DNA from: Melioribacteraceae bacterium
GTDB lineage: Bacteria; Bacteroidota; Ignavibacteria; Ignavibacteriales; Melioribacteraceae
Reading direction: 5' to 3'
DNA length: 64,000 nucleotides
Assembly (NCBI GenBank): GCA_030584085.1
Contig: CP129490.1
Span: 1,459,511-1,523,510 of the forward strand
This document shows, piece by piece, positions 46,163 through 55,439 of this stretch. A model generated the notes under the pieces. That model worked only from the letters and a program-made list of their open reading frames with translations, was not told the DNA's origin and did no database searches. Made by a program: the position numbers and the translations under genes. How positions within the stretch are numbered: position 1 is the stretch's first letter; the number at the start of each line of letters is the position of its first letter.

Positions 46163-47470
46163 ATGCACTTAGAACGCCATATCACATCGGCAAAGAAAAA
46201 CGATTATTCAAAATCGACTGATAATTCATTTATTTTATTTCTTCTCATTTTATTCTTCATCATAACAAATGTCAATGGACAGTCATGGACACAAGTAACC
46301 GAAATTGATTCTGTTACTGTTTTCTCCATAGCAGAACAAAATCAAAAACTTTTTGTTGTTACACCATATGATATATATACCGGGACGGAAAAAGGAAACA
46401 ACTGGAGCAAAACCCAAAGCCAGCCCGAAACCAACAGTTATTTTTACACAATCTATTCATATCAAGAGAATCTTTATTTAGGAACTTACGATGATGGAAT
46501 ATTTCGAAGTACTGATTCCGGTGAAAGCTGGCAGAAGATTAATGACGGTTTGTCTCAAGCGGCATTAGGAATTGTTGAATTTGCCGGAAGAGGTGATAGT
46601 CTTTTTGTCGGGACCGATAATGATGGAATCTATTATCTTAATGTACTTCAAGCACCATCTTGGAAAAAATTTAATTCGGGTTTATTTCAATTTGGTTCCG
46701 GTGCAATTTTTTCTTCGGGGGATTTCCTTTTAGCTAATCTTGGTATGTATCTATTCATGAATACTAAAAACCAAAGTGATTGGCAAAATATATTCGTCGA
46801 TACTTTAGAAACACAGCGACAATTCTTTGATTTTATATCTCACGATAATTTCATCTTTGCCGGTACAGATAACGGAATTTATAGGGGCAACCAATTCGCT
46901 GCGGAATGGGAAAGAAAAGATATCCAATCATTTCAAGGTAGAGACATAACAGCTTTCGCAAGTTATGGATCGCGTCTTTACGCTGGATTACTTTTCGGTG
47001 GACATCATTGGATTTTTTCAACAGATAATTACGGTGAATCATGGGAAATAAGTGCACATGAATTTTCTTGGTTGTATGATCTGCATGCTTACGAAGATAA
47101 ACTTTGGGCCGGAAGAGAAGACGGACTTTGGTTTATAGATATTTCGGGTACAAGTGATATTGAAGATCCTAATGAAAGTAAACCGACAAATTTTGTACTA
47201 CATCAAAATTATCCGAATCCATTCAATCCGAGCACAACAATTAAATTCACAATCCCGAACGTAGGGGACGAATATATTCGTCCCTTACAAACCAGTTTAA
47301 TTGTTTACGACATTCTCGGAAGAGAAATAAAAACATTACTAAACGAACAACTCCAACCCGGAGAATACGAAATAGAATTCGATGCCAGTGATTTACTAAG
47401 CGGCGCATATTTTTATCGATTGAATGCGGGTGGGTTTTCGAAGAGTAGGAAGATGTTACTGCTAAAATAG
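46163..47470 (+). CDS. T9SS-sorted beta-propeller-like secreted protein with an inserted palindrome
   Basis: This 435-aa protein has a signal segment at about residues 25-40, so the first 20 residues may be a leader that starts too early. The body has repeated SWTQ/GESWQ-type strands (GESWQKINDGL, YGESWEISAH), which look like a photosystem-stability/BNR-type propeller. The sorting domain begins NYPNPFNPSTTIKF and ends SRKMLLLK. A palindromic element at 47261-47288 puts nine extra residues (GDEYIRPLQ) into the sorting domain, yet the frame stays open. AAGGAAAG precedes ATG 46163. Confidence 0.75.
   Translation: MHLERHITSAKKNDYSKSTDNSFILFLLILFFIITNVNGQSWTQVTEIDSVTVFSIAEQNQKLFVVTPYDIYTGTEKGNNWSKTQSQPETNSYFYTIYSYQENLYLGTYDDGIFRSTDSGESWQKINDGLSQAALGIVEFAGRGDSLFVGTDNDGIYYLNVLQAPSWKKFNSGLFQFGSGAIFSSGDFLLANLGMYLFMNTKNQSDWQNIFVDTLETQRQFFDFISHDNFIFAGTDNGIYRGNQFAAEWERKDIQSFQGRDITAFASYGSRLYAGLLFGGHHWIFSTDNYGESWEISAHEFSWLYDLHAYEDKLWAGREDGLWFIDISGTSDIEDPNESKPTNFVLHQNYPNPFNPSTTIKFTIPNVGDEYIRPLQTSLIVYDILGREIKTLLNEQLQPGEYEIEFDASDLLSGAYFYRLNAGGFSKSRKMLLLK
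47261..47288. repeat. Palindromic repeat inserted in a coding gene
   Basis: The core GGGACGAATATATTCGTCCC is a perfect 20-bp palindrome at 47265-47284. It lies in frame within the T9SS sorting domain of the gene at 46163. A second copy is at 47536. Confidence 0.85.
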
Positions 47471-47933
47471 TATCAATTTTGCACATAAGAGAATTTCCCG
47501 AATCCCACAATAACAATAGATTTTACATTACAAACGTAGGGGACGAATATATTCGTCCCTACAGTCTTGGTAAACTGCGTCGAGACTGAAAGCCTAGTGT
47601 AACGGCACTGATACGGTTTCAGATACTTTTCAAATAGGTTTCAAATCGAATTGAAGTGAGCTTTAATGCCTAAATTTAACCTATTCTCACTCTAGAATAG
47701 TAATCGCGCACTTCAAAAAAAAACCATCCGGTTTCTCAACAATTTGACTTCTTTTACTTAATTTTAAAAGCAATTTAGTGCGACTGACGCTAAATTATCT
47801 AGAACATGTCTCAAACCTACTCATAATTCAAATAAAAGAGTACAAGTATTAATTATTGAATTCTATTGATAAATAAATTTATTTTAATTATCATAAGTAA
47901 TTAATTAAAGAAAATTTCATCGGGACTTCAACA
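47471..47933. other. Spacer before the integrase, with a second palindrome copy
   Basis: Nothing that codes is seen. A second GTAGGGGACG ... CGTCCCTAC palindrome lies at 47536-47562. The last 200 bases are AT-rich and may hold the integrase promoter; no LexA-box-like site was recognised. Confidence 0.5.
47536..47562. repeat. Palindromic repeat, second copy
   Basis: It has the same GGGACGAATATATTCGTCCC core as 47265-47284, outside any gene. Confidence 0.85.
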
Positions 47934-48914
47934 TTGCTTGATAACCGGAATAAATCTTTACACAAACCGAAATTACTTGAACAAGTAAAACACAAATTAC
48001 AATCCGAGCGCTACAGCATTTCTACAATAGAATTATATACAAGATGGATAAAAAATTTTATCATTTTTCATAACAAGCAACATCCTAAAAAACTTGACAA
48101 GTCACATATTGAAAAATATTTAACATACTTAGCTGTTGAGAAGAAGGTTGCGCAATCTACACAGAACCAAGCATTGTGTGCTATAGTATATTTATATAAA
48201 CATGTTTTAGAACAAAATTTTGGATGGTTAGAGGATGTAAAAAGAGCTACAAAAAAGAAAAAGCTTCCGGTCGTATTTTCAAAGGATGAAGCAAGAAAAG
48301 TTATAGAAAACACAAAGGGAGATATTCGCTTAATTGTTTCTCTTCTTTACGGCAGCGGTTTACGATTGAGTGAAGCGCTTAACTTGAGAATAAAGGATTT
48401 AGACTTTGAGCTTGAAAGTATTATGATAAGGGAATCAAAAGGTGAGAAAGACAGATCAACAGTTTTAGCTCAATCAATTATTCCGCAGCTTAAAGAGAAA
48501 GTGCGAGAAGTAAAAAAACTTCACACTATCGATTTAAGAAATGGAAATGGAAAAACATTGCTGCCATTTGCATTACATAAAAAGTATCCACATGCATCTC
48601 AAGAATTCGGTTGGCAGTATGTTTTTCCGGCAAATAAATTTATTTACGACAAAGAAAGGAAATTAAAGTATAGATATCATATTCATCCTTCCACAGTACA
48701 GAAAGAAATTCGCAAAGCAATTAAGAAGGCAGGTATAAATAAACCGGCATCGTCTCATACATTCAGACATAGTTTTGCCACACATCTTCTTCAATCCGGA
48801 GATGATGTCAGAAAAATTCAAGAACTATTAGGACATAAATCTTTGCGTACAACTATGATCTATACTCATATAACTGATAATTTATATGGGGTTAAGAGTC
48901 CGCTTGATTTTTGA
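47934..48914 (+). CDS. intI: Integron integrase (IntI)
   Basis: This is a site-specific tyrosine recombinase of 326 aa that cuts folded single-stranded attC and double-stranded attI. Catalytic residues are R144 (YGSGLRLSE), a lysine near 169-172, H275/R278 (HTFRH), H301 (LLGHKS) and Y310 (MIYTH). Between the R and H-R patches is an insertion (about 209-232; [20 protein letters not shown]) that matches the extra domain which sets IntI apart from XerC/D. Start TTG 47934 gives a normal-length SAM-like N-terminal domain. It lies immediately upstream of the array and points towards it. Confidence 0.93.
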   Translation: MLDNRNKSLHKPKLLEQVKHKLQSERYSISTIELYTRWIKNFIIFHNKQHPKKLDKSHIEKYLTYLAVEKKVAQSTQNQALCAIVYLYKHVLEQNFGWLEDVKRATKKKKLPVVFSKDEARKVIENTKGDIRLIVSLLYGSGLRLSEALNLRIKDLDFELESIMIRESKGEKDRSTVLAQSIIPQLKEKVREVKKLHTIDLRNGNGKTLLPFALHKKYPHASQEFGWQYVFPANKFIYDKERKLKYRYHIHPSTVQKEIRKAIKKAGINKPASSHTFRHSFATHLLQSGDDVRKIQELLGHKSLRTTMIYTHITDNLYGVKSPLDF

Positions 48915-49107
48915 GTGTTATAAAGAACAGCGAAGAGGTAAAAGAAAATAATTTATTTGCTAAAGAAGAATGATATTAAGGAAAATTTAAGATAATCAAC
49001 GAATATAATCGGCATAACATGATAATTTACAAAGTGCTTCGAGAATAATAAATCTCGTTTGCCTTGAATTTTATAAATAACTAATTCTACATAAGTATAT
49101 GTTAGGT
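48915..49107 (+). other. Probable attI region
   Basis: The GTTAGGT core at 49101-49107 marks the insertion point (G|TT) before cassette 1. Its reverse complement closes cassette 1 at 49855. A CGAGA ... TCTCG inverted repeat lies at 49040-49057. The left limit is arbitrary. A promoter driving the first cassettes may lie in this AT-rich stretch, but I cannot fix it. Confidence 0.65.
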
Positions 49108-49114
49108 AGCAAAA

Positions 49115-49852
49115 ATGAAAAATATGATATGTGTAATATTTCTAATTGTATTTATAACATCCTGTGAGGAAAAAATTATAACCACGTTACCTCTAGAAGA
49201 AGGTACAATCTCAGGATATACAATAGATTCTACAAATCAAAGATCTTTAAAATCGGTTGAGATAAATCTAAGTTATAATAATTTATCAACCAGTTCGGAT
49301 TTTAATGGATTCTTTCAATTTGAAGATATTCCAGTTGGAAATTATAACATAATTTTCGAGTCGTTAGGATATAAAAACAAGGAGATTGAAGTTTCTCTAA
49401 AAGATACTCTCCTCAACTTAAACAATATTTTGTTAATACGTGAAAAGTTTCCGTATGATGCAATCACATATGACGAATTACCACGCTTATATCAACCTGA
49501 TTCAACCTACTATAAGCTTCCGGAAGAATATATTGATCAATACAAGCACTATTGGTTTGGATCATATTATGATTCAGTATATGTTAATAATTTTATTGAC
49601 TCATTAATCATTGAAATGAAAAAAATGAGAATAGATGTTGATACTCTATGGTATCAATCTTTTGACTTCCAATGCTCTGACCCAGCTATATCCGCTCCAT
49701 CGAAAATTTGTGTTAAATTGAAAACAAAAAATGATAAAATGTATTCATTGAACTATAAAAGCTTTAATCCAGACAGAGAAAGATACTTTTTAATATGGGA
49801 TTATTGTCAGCGAAGACCGTTACAATATAGAATATATTATAAGTTTAATTAG
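49115..49852 (+). CDS. Cassette 1: lipoprotein with CarboxypepD-reg-like domain
   Basis: This 245-aa lipoprotein has lipobox FITSC. A carboxypeptidase-regulatory-like domain (about 30-110; GTISGYTIDSTNQRSLKSVEI, then FFQFEDIPVGNYNIIF) forms the N-terminal half. The rest is an unrecognised Tyr/Asp-rich domain. It starts 14 bases after the cassette boundary; TAGGTAG just after the boundary may serve as ribosome site. It is nearest to the integrase, hence probably the most recently added cassette in a classic insertion model. Confidence 0.7.
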   Translation: MKNMICVIFLIVFITSCEEKIITTLPLEEGTISGYTIDSTNQRSLKSVEINLSYNNLSTSSDFNGFFQFEDIPVGNYNIIFESLGYKNKEIEVSLKDTLLNLNNILLIREKFPYDAITYDELPRLYQPDSTYYKLPEEYIDQYKHYWFGSYYDSVYVNNFIDSLIIEMKKMRIDVDTLWYQSFDFQCSDPAISAPSKICVKLKTKNDKMYSLNYKSFNPDRERYFLIWDYCQRRPLQYRIYYKFN

Positions 49853-49854
49853 CT

Positions 49855-50075
49855 ACCTAACCAGCAAATCAACCCGACCGCGAGAAGATGCGGTCATAAT
49901 CGATTTGCTGTAAGGTTGTCGTTCTTGTAAACATTGCTGTTCGGCAGAACAGTTTTAAATGAATAAGTACCGCCAAGTTTTTCGGACAATTTAAACTTGG
50001 CTAAAAGTTATTGGCATTGCATTTTAACTTGTCATTGTAGTTCTGGGCGGCGGGTTATTTGCAACGCCGTTAGGT
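49855..50075 (+). other. attC1 (closes cassette 1)
   Basis: R'' is ACCTAAC and R' is GTTAGGT, 221 bp. The stem pairs GCAAAT-C-AACCCG-A-CCGC with GGCGG-CGGGTT-ATTTGC, leaving top-strand C and A unpaired. It carries the apical hairpin GCCAAGTTT/AAACTTGGC. The cassette-specific R'' GCTACCTAAC is the reverse complement of the start of cassette 1. Confidence 0.9.
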
Positions 50076-50081
50076 GGCTCT

Positions 50082-50924
50082 ATGAAAATTATATTACATA
50101 TATCATTGTTTGCTCTTGTTTCAATTGTTGTAAGTGCACAACAATCTGTAAGTTACTTTCCATACGAAGTTGGTAATAAATGGGAATGGGGCTCCTCTTC
50201 GAAAGATACTACCATATTTGATGAAATTACTGATACCGCTAGATTAGCTGACCAATCGGTTGATGTTTATCTGAACAACTCTGAAACACCAAGATATAAT
50301 GTGAAGAGCAATGGAAATGTTTATCAATACCTCGGTGATAATACTATGGCTATCTGGTTTGATTTTACTGTTGCACCAGGTGACACATTTTATACAACAC
50401 TTTATTCAGCAGAGTATTATGTAACTGTAGATTCAATCGAGGGCGAATTATTCGGTGAGAAAACGAAGATTAGAAAATTCCAATGGTATAGTAAATCTGG
50501 TGGAACAAAATGGGGTGAACAAAGTGTATCTGACAAATTTGGAATTTATTACAGATGGTCATTTTTCCCACCGCCGGAATCTGAATTAATTGTCGGTTGC
50601 ACAATTGATGGAATTGGATATGGTACTTTAGTAAATGTTAGTGAAGAGCCGGAACTTGTTAATAATTTCCAATTATTCCAAAATTATCCAAACCCCTTTA
50701 ATCCGAGTACAAAAATTAATTTTATTTTACCTCAAAGTGGTAATGTTAGTTTGTCAGTTTACAATACACTCGGAGAAAAAATAAAAACAATCATCGACGA
50801 TTTCTTATTAAAAGGAAATCATACAATAGAGTTTGATGGTAGTAAATTATCCAGTGGTATTTATTTTTATAAAATCATCTTTGGTAAAAAAACAATTACA
50901 AAGAAAATGCAGCTACTTAAATAA
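50082..50924 (+). CDS. Cassette 2: T9SS-sorted secreted protein
   Basis: This 280-aa protein has a signal peptide ending VVSAQ. The first 190 residues form an unrecognised beta-rich domain that starts YFPYEVGNKWEWG, a phrase common in Bacteroidota and Ignavibacteria exported proteins. From NYPNPFNPST to KKMQLLK it has a full T9SS sorting domain. The cassette starts 12 bases upstream, with AGGTGG just before the ATG, so the boundary may supply the ribosome site. It would be exported to the surface. Confidence 0.8.
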   Translation: MKIILHISLFALVSIVVSAQQSVSYFPYEVGNKWEWGSSSKDTTIFDEITDTARLADQSVDVYLNNSETPRYNVKSNGNVYQYLGDNTMAIWFDFTVAPGDTFYTTLYSAEYYVTVDSIEGELFGEKTKIRKFQWYSKSGGTKWGEQSVSDKFGIYYRWSFFPPPESELIVGCTIDGIGYGTLVNVSEEPELVNNFQLFQNYPNPFNPSTKINFILPQSGNVSLSVYNTLGEKIKTIIDDFLLKGNHTIEFDGSKLSSGIYFYKIIFGKKTITKKMQLLK

Positions 50925-50927
50925 GCC

Positions 50928-51151
50928 ACCTAACCAGCAAATCAACCCGACCGCCACCTTCGATTCTAGTCGACCCGATTTGCTGTGGGTAACAGTTTTT
51001 AATAAGCATTGCAGTACAAAGTAGTTCTTTTAATTAAAGTTAGTTCCGCCGTGCTTGCGGATTAAGTTAAGCACGGCTGCAAATTATTGGCATTGCGTTT
51101 TAACTCGGCATTGTAGTTCTGGGCGGCGGGTTATTTGCAACGCCGTTAGGC
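50928..51151 (+). other. attC2 (closes cassette 2)
   Basis: R'' is ACCTAAC, R' GTTAGGC, 224 bp. The conserved stem is as in attC1. The apical hairpin is GCCGTGCTT/AAGCACGGC, a compensated variant of the attC1 hairpin. GCCACCTAAC mirrors the cassette 2 start GTTAGGTGGC. Confidence 0.9.
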
Positions 51152-51173
51152 GTCATAAAACACATAGGTAATT

Positions 51174-52796
51174 ATGATCAAAAATATCAATTTCCCAATA
51201 AGTTCTAATGCTGAACAAAACAACAATCAAATTGAGACTGAATCCTCAATTGTAATAATTGGAGCAAACGGAAGTGGAAAATCTCGCCTAGGTTCTTGGT
51301 TTGAATTCAAATCTGAAGTTGCAAAAAATGTGCATAGAATTTCAGCTCAGAAATCTCTCACGATGCCAAATAGTGTTAGCCCAGTTTCTCTTGATAAAGC
51401 AAAAGCACAGCTTTATTATGGCTATTATAATGATAATAGCACCAACACATACAAGGATTATTACGATCATAAAATTGGTCAGAGATGGAGATCTAACCCA
51501 GAAACATTTTTGCTTAATGACTATGATAAATTGTTGGTTTATTTATATTCTGATAATTATGAAGAAGTCCTTAGATACAAACAAGAATCTGAAAAATCGA
51601 GTACTAGGATAGAACCTCCAGTTACAAAATTAGATAAAATAAAGAATATTTGGGAATCGTTACTGCCTAAACGTGAATTAATTATTGAGAGTGGTTCAGT
51701 TAAAACTAGGAGAAAAGGATCTGATGAATCTTATTTCGCATCTTCTATGAGTGATGGCGAGAGGGTAATTTTCTATCTAATTGGAGAATGTCTCTGCGCA
51801 CCCGAGAATGGGATAATTGTGATTGATGAACCAGAACTACACCTTCATCATTCCCTTCATCAAAAACTTTGGACAGCAATTGAAAACGATCGCTCTGATT
51901 GTTTGTTTATTTACTTAACACATGATTTAGAATTCGCATCTACAAAACTGGATGCAGTTAAAATATGTCTCAATGAATATGATGGTTCTGAATTTGATTG
52001 GTTTGAGATCCCCAAAAATGTTGATATCCCAGAAGATTTATATTTAGAAGTCCTGGGTAGCAGAAACAAAGTATTATTTATTGAAGGAACATCTGGTTCA
52101 CACGATGTTGAATTATATTCGTTGATTTATCCCGAATTTACTATAAAGCCACTCGGCGCCTCGGAAACTGTAATCGAATGTGTTAAATCATTTAATAAAC
52201 TAAGTGAATTGCACTATAATGTGTCTTATGGTATAGTTGACCGTGATTATAAAAACGATGATCATATAATTGGTATTCAAAAGCACCAAGTTTATGTTCC
52301 TGAATTTGCTGAAGTTGAAAATATTTTTCTACTCGAAGAGGTATTATTAGCAGTTTCCAGTCAGCTATGCCTTCCCGATTCTGCTAACTTAATAAATCAA
52401 ATAAAGGATTGGGTTATTTCTGAGTTTGACCGATTTAAAGAGAAATATGCCACAGACCTTACATCATACACAATAAATTTAGCATTGAATGGATTTGATG
52501 GAAGAGCAAACACAAAGGAACAGTTATCGAATAAATATAATGATCTCAAAACTAAAATAGACATTGATGATATTTACAACTCTGCATTAAATGAAGCAGA
52601 GGATCTAATTCGGGGGAAAAAATATCAAGAAATTTTGATGAAATTTAACCACAAAGGAATCGTTAATCAAGTTGGGAAATTTTTTGAAATTAAGCCAAGT
52701 GCATATGTTAAAAAAGTAAAAGATATTATTCACCGTGGAAACACATCAATCCTTGATGAAATGAAAAATCATCTTCCAAAACTTGAAAACGCCTAA
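51174..52796 (+). CDS. Cassette 3: AAA/ABC-type ATPase fused to a DUF4435/TOPRIM-like domain (putative defence protein)
   Basis: This 540-aa cytoplasmic protein has an ABC-class ATPase half: Walker A GANGSGKS at 30-37, signature-like MSDGER at 192-197, Walker B IIVIDEPELHLH at about 214-225, and the H-loop LTHD at 248-251. The second half starts LFIEGTSGSHDVELY near 301 and has GIVDRDYK (353-360) and PEFAEVENIF, fitting a DUF4435/TOPRIM-like nuclease fold. The two-protein PARIS system pairs an ATPase with a DUF4435 protein and occurs fused in some hosts. This single chain resembles that, so a phage-defence role is inferred. The stop codon TAA lies inside the attC core. Confidence 0.75.
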   Translation: MIKNINFPISSNAEQNNNQIETESSIVIIGANGSGKSRLGSWFEFKSEVAKNVHRISAQKSLTMPNSVSPVSLDKAKAQLYYGYYNDNSTNTYKDYYDHKIGQRWRSNPETFLLNDYDKLLVYLYSDNYEEVLRYKQESEKSSTRIEPPVTKLDKIKNIWESLLPKRELIIESGSVKTRRKGSDESYFASSMSDGERVIFYLIGECLCAPENGIIVIDEPELHLHHSLHQKLWTAIENDRSDCLFIYLTHDLEFASTKLDAVKICLNEYDGSEFDWFEIPKNVDIPEDLYLEVLGSRNKVLFIEGTSGSHDVELYSLIYPEFTIKPLGASETVIECVKSFNKLSELHYNVSYGIVDRDYKNDDHIIGIQKHQVYVPEFAEVENIFLLEEVLLAVSSQLCLPDSANLINQIKDWVISEFDRFKEKYATDLTSYTINLALNGFDGRANTKEQLSNKYNDLKTKIDIDDIYNSALNEAEDLIRGKKYQEILMKFNHKGIVNQVGKFFEIKPSAYVKKVKDIIHRGNTSILDEMKNHLPKLENA

Positions 52797-53011
52797 CAAG
52801 CCCATCAAGCCGACCGCATTTGCGATTTGGCATTTTTCAAATCATTGGGTTTGTAGTTATCGTTAAAAATTGTTGTTCTAGTTTCACTGTAAATTTAAGT
52901 TAGGTCGCCGTCCTTACGTTGAAATTTAAGGCCGGCTACAAATTATAAATATTCGTTGTCTGTTTGTCATCGTTGTTTTTGGCGGACGGCTTATGGGCAA
53001 CGCCGTTATGT
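52791..53011 (+). other. attC3 (closes cassette 3)
   Basis: R'' is GCCTAAC, R' GTTATGT, 221 bp. The stem changes in compensated fashion to GCCCAT-C-AAGCCG paired with CGGCTT-ATGGGC. The apical hairpin is GCCGTCCTT/TAAGGCCGGC, with a mismatch. Confidence 0.88.
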
Positions 53012-53036
53012 GGCTAATTTAATGTGTAATTAAAAT

Positions 53037-53840
53037 ATGATTTCAAGCAAAGAAATATCGAGACAATATGATATTGGAGATCCATATTTACATTTTAATG
53101 GTCCGGTTTGCGAAGGTACTCCAAAAGATTTGTTACCATATCTTGATACAATTCGTAAGGAAAGTGAATGGAAAGTGACTTCACTGAAAGTTGTTAGAAC
53201 AGATTTAGGGAAGTATAAAACAATTGTTAAAAATGATTTACATTTTGGATTTACCCCTTTGGTAATGGCAGATGAATCTGAGTTAAAGGCTATTGAAACA
53301 TCCAAAAAAGTTAGTTCATATCCTTCAATTGTTTTCCCTTTTATTCAGCTTGGTTGTAAATATTCAGATTTCCCCAATATAACAGAAGACGTAATATTTT
53401 ATTGTGATGGGATGTTAAGTCTTGAAAAAAAAGATTTAAAATCAGCATTGGTTTTAATAGAAAAAGCATACGAATTAAATTCCAGTGAACCACTTTATGC
53501 TTCATTATACTTTCATATTAGATTAAAACTTGATGATAGGTCGGTCGTAACTGATGAACTAAATTATTTCCAAAACGATATTGATTCGCTGATACATACC
53601 GAGAGAATTTATACACTAATACGATTTGTTTCTAAGAATCGACATTATAAAGAAGCGTTAGAACTAATTGATTTAGTCAATAGAAAAATGGACGATTTAA
53701 TCGAGGGTAATATTAAAAATAGGATTTATAGTTCTCAAAGAACAGACTTTTATGAATATAAAAAAGAACAATTCAATAGAAAGATTGATAAAGCTAAACA
53801 AAGATATGAATCATATTTACAGAAAGAAAAAGCCACATAA
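53037..53840 (+). CDS. Cassette 4: cytoplasmic protein with TPR-like helices, unknown function
   Basis: This 267-aa protein has no signal peptide. The N-terminal 90 residues are unrecognised; the C-terminal part is helical, with tetratricopeptide-like pairs (SLEKKDLKSALVLIEKAYELNSSEP, then NRHYKEALELIDLVNRKMDDL) and a charged coiled-coil end. The stop codon falls inside R'' of attC4, so coding and recombination site overlap by a few bases. No enzyme motif is seen. Confidence 0.6.
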   Translation: MISSKEISRQYDIGDPYLHFNGPVCEGTPKDLLPYLDTIRKESEWKVTSLKVVRTDLGKYKTIVKNDLHFGFTPLVMADESELKAIETSKKVSSYPSIVFPFIQLGCKYSDFPNITEDVIFYCDGMLSLEKKDLKSALVLIEKAYELNSSEPLYASLYFHIRLKLDDRSVVTDELNYFQNDIDSLIHTERIYTLIRFVSKNRHYKEALELIDLVNRKMDDLIEGNIKNRIYSSQRTDFYEYKKEQFNRKIDKAKQRYESYLQKEKAT

Positions 53841-54059
53841 CCAGCAAATCAACCCGACCGCCGTCTTCGACTCTGGCCGACTCGATTTGCTGTGGGTGAA
53901 GAGTTTTTAGTAAACATTGCAGTACAAAGTTGTTCTTTTAATTAAAGTTATTTCCGCCGTGCTTGCGGATTAATTTAAGCACGGCTGCAAATTATTGGCA
54001 TTGTGTTTTAACTCGGCATTGCAGTTCTGGGCGGCGGGTTATTTGCAACGCCGTTATGT
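53835..54059 (+). other. attC4 (closes cassette 4)
   Basis: R'' is ACATAAC, R' GTTATGT, 225 bp. It is closely related to attC2, with apical hairpin GCCGTGCTT/AAGCACGGC. AGCCACATAAC mirrors the start of cassette 4. Confidence 0.9.
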
Positions 54060-54088
54060 GTTTTGTAAATAATCAGAGGGGTGATGGG

Positions 54089-54739
54089 ATGAAAAGAATA
54101 ATACTTATCTCAATATTTTCCCTTTTACAATTTTTAATAGCACAACCAAATTATCAAGTTGATTCTTTGGTTGTAAAAATATCAAATGATACTGCTTATG
54201 TCTGGGATTACAATGCTTGGGAACAATGTGCATTTCAATTAGACTATACTGTAGATATTCTTGATTCGGTTATAACAATTACTCAAATAGACACAGCGGA
54301 AGATATGACAACTTGTTATGGCTATCATAATTTTGTTGTTCCGGTTGTAGGTCTATCTGAAGGTAAATATCGTGTTGATATTTATCGAGATTGTCTTTAT
54401 GAGGATTTGAAATTTGTTGATTCAATCAGATTCGAGTATATCATAAGTGGTATTAATGAGATCGAAGCTACTTTAAATGAATTCAAACTTCATAATGCAT
54501 ATCCTAATCCTTTTAATCCATCAACAAAAATTTCTTATTCAATTCCAAAAGAAGGATTTGTTTTATTAAAAGTATATAATTCACTCGGCCAAGTAGTCTC
54601 AACTTTAGTTTATGAAAAACAATTAAAGGGGAATTACGAAATTGAATTTGAAGGTGATCAATTAGCAACTGGTATTTACTACTATAGTTTGCAGTATGAT
54701 ACACAAATAAAAACAAAGAAAATTATATTGATCAAATAA
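54089..54739 (+). CDS. Cassette 5: T9SS-sorted secreted protein
   Basis: I start at ATG 54089, after GGGGTGATGGG. A longer frame from 53963 merely translates attC4. The 216-aa protein has a signal peptide ending FLIAQ, a compact domain of about 110 aa of unknown function with two cysteines (EQCAFQL and TTCYGYH), and a T9SS sorting domain from AYPNPFNPST to KKIILIK. It probably forms a small surface or matrix protein. Confidence 0.75.
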   Translation: MKRIILISIFSLLQFLIAQPNYQVDSLVVKISNDTAYVWDYNAWEQCAFQLDYTVDILDSVITITQIDTAEDMTTCYGYHNFVVPVVGLSEGKYRVDIYRDCLYEDLKFVDSIRFEYIISGINEIEATLNEFKLHNAYPNPFNPSTKISYSIPKEGFVLLKVYNSLGQVVSTLVYEKQLKGNYEIEFEGDQLATGIYYYSLQYDTQIKTKKIILIK

Positions 54740-54742
54740 AAC

Positions 54743-54965
54743 ACATAACCAGCAAATCAACCCGACCGCGAGAAAATGCGGTCAACTCAATTTGCTGTAG
54801 GTTCTTGAATTTTTGTAAGCATTGCTGTTCGGCAGAACAGTTTTTAATAAACAAAGTACCGCCAAGTTTTTCGGACAATTTAAACTTGGCTAACGGTTTT
54901 AGGCATTGCATTTTGACTTGGCTTACTTGCTTTTGGGCGGCGGGTTATTTGCAACGCCGTTAGCT
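54743..54965 (+). other. attC5 (closes cassette 5)
   Basis: R'' is ACATAAC, R' GTTAGCT, 223 bp. It belongs to the attC1 subgroup: GACCGCGAGAAAATGCGGTC, CTGTTCGGCAGAACAG and GCCAAGTTT/AAACTTGGC hairpins. R'' mirrors the start of cassette 5 over 12 bases. Confidence 0.9.
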
Positions 54966-54988
54966 GTACATTAAAAAGGAAAAATAAA

Positions 54989-55438
54989 ATGAAGACATTA
55001 CTGATGTTCCTCATTACCACTCAATTGTTATTCAGCCAAAGTACGGTTGATAAGTTTTTTGAAATTGAGTGGGGTATTGATAAGGAATCTTTATATGAAT
55101 TATATGAAAATGTTTCATTTGTAGAAGAAAAGGTTATGAATTATTCTGGTATTACAACTAAAGATACTCTGAATGGAGAATTTGTAAAATATTTATTTTT
55201 ATTAAACTCGGATGATAAATTAATTGGGAAAGCTCTAGGCAATATTTCAGATTCTGAAAAAGAAGTTGAAAAATTATTCCCAATTCTAAAAACGATTGCA
55301 GTGAATAAGTACGGCGAGCCAAAATCTGAAAATGAAATGATGGGGATATTAATGACAAATTGGGAAAATATAAATGGGCAAAATGTTTTACTAAATCGGA
55401 TGAAAACAAAATGTATGTTAATGATACTAAAGAAATAG
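54989..55438 (+). CDS. Cassette 6, gene 1: small exported protein
   Basis: This 149-aa protein has a signal peptide ending QLLFSQ. The rest is a helix-and-strand domain with WGIDKESLYELYE, as seen in other small uncharacterised Bacteroidota proteins. The last 20 residues (after about 55375) look compositionally odd: another frame continues to 55444 there, so a frameshift near the end is possible. It is followed after one base by the membrane-protein gene of the same cassette, so the two share a transcript. Confidence 0.55.
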   Translation: MKTLLMFLITTQLLFSQSTVDKFFEIEWGIDKESLYELYENVSFVEEKVMNYSGITTKDTLNGEFVKYLFLLNSDDKLIGKALGNISDSEKEVEKLFPILKTIAVNKYGEPKSENEMMGILMTNWENINGQNVLLNRMKTKCMLMILKK

Positions 55439-55439
55439 T

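Noticed and set aside
47563-47933. A second attI or attC-like site upstream of the integrase
   Set aside because: GCCTAGTGTAACGGC looks loosely like a core but has no partner arm or stem.
47934-48914. XerC/XerD or phage integrase
   Set aside because: The extra segment between the R and H-R patches, and the attC array directly downstream, fit IntI better.
53963-54088. N-terminal extension of the cassette 5 protein
   Set aside because: It lies in attC4; the real start after a ribosome site and before the signal peptide is 54089.
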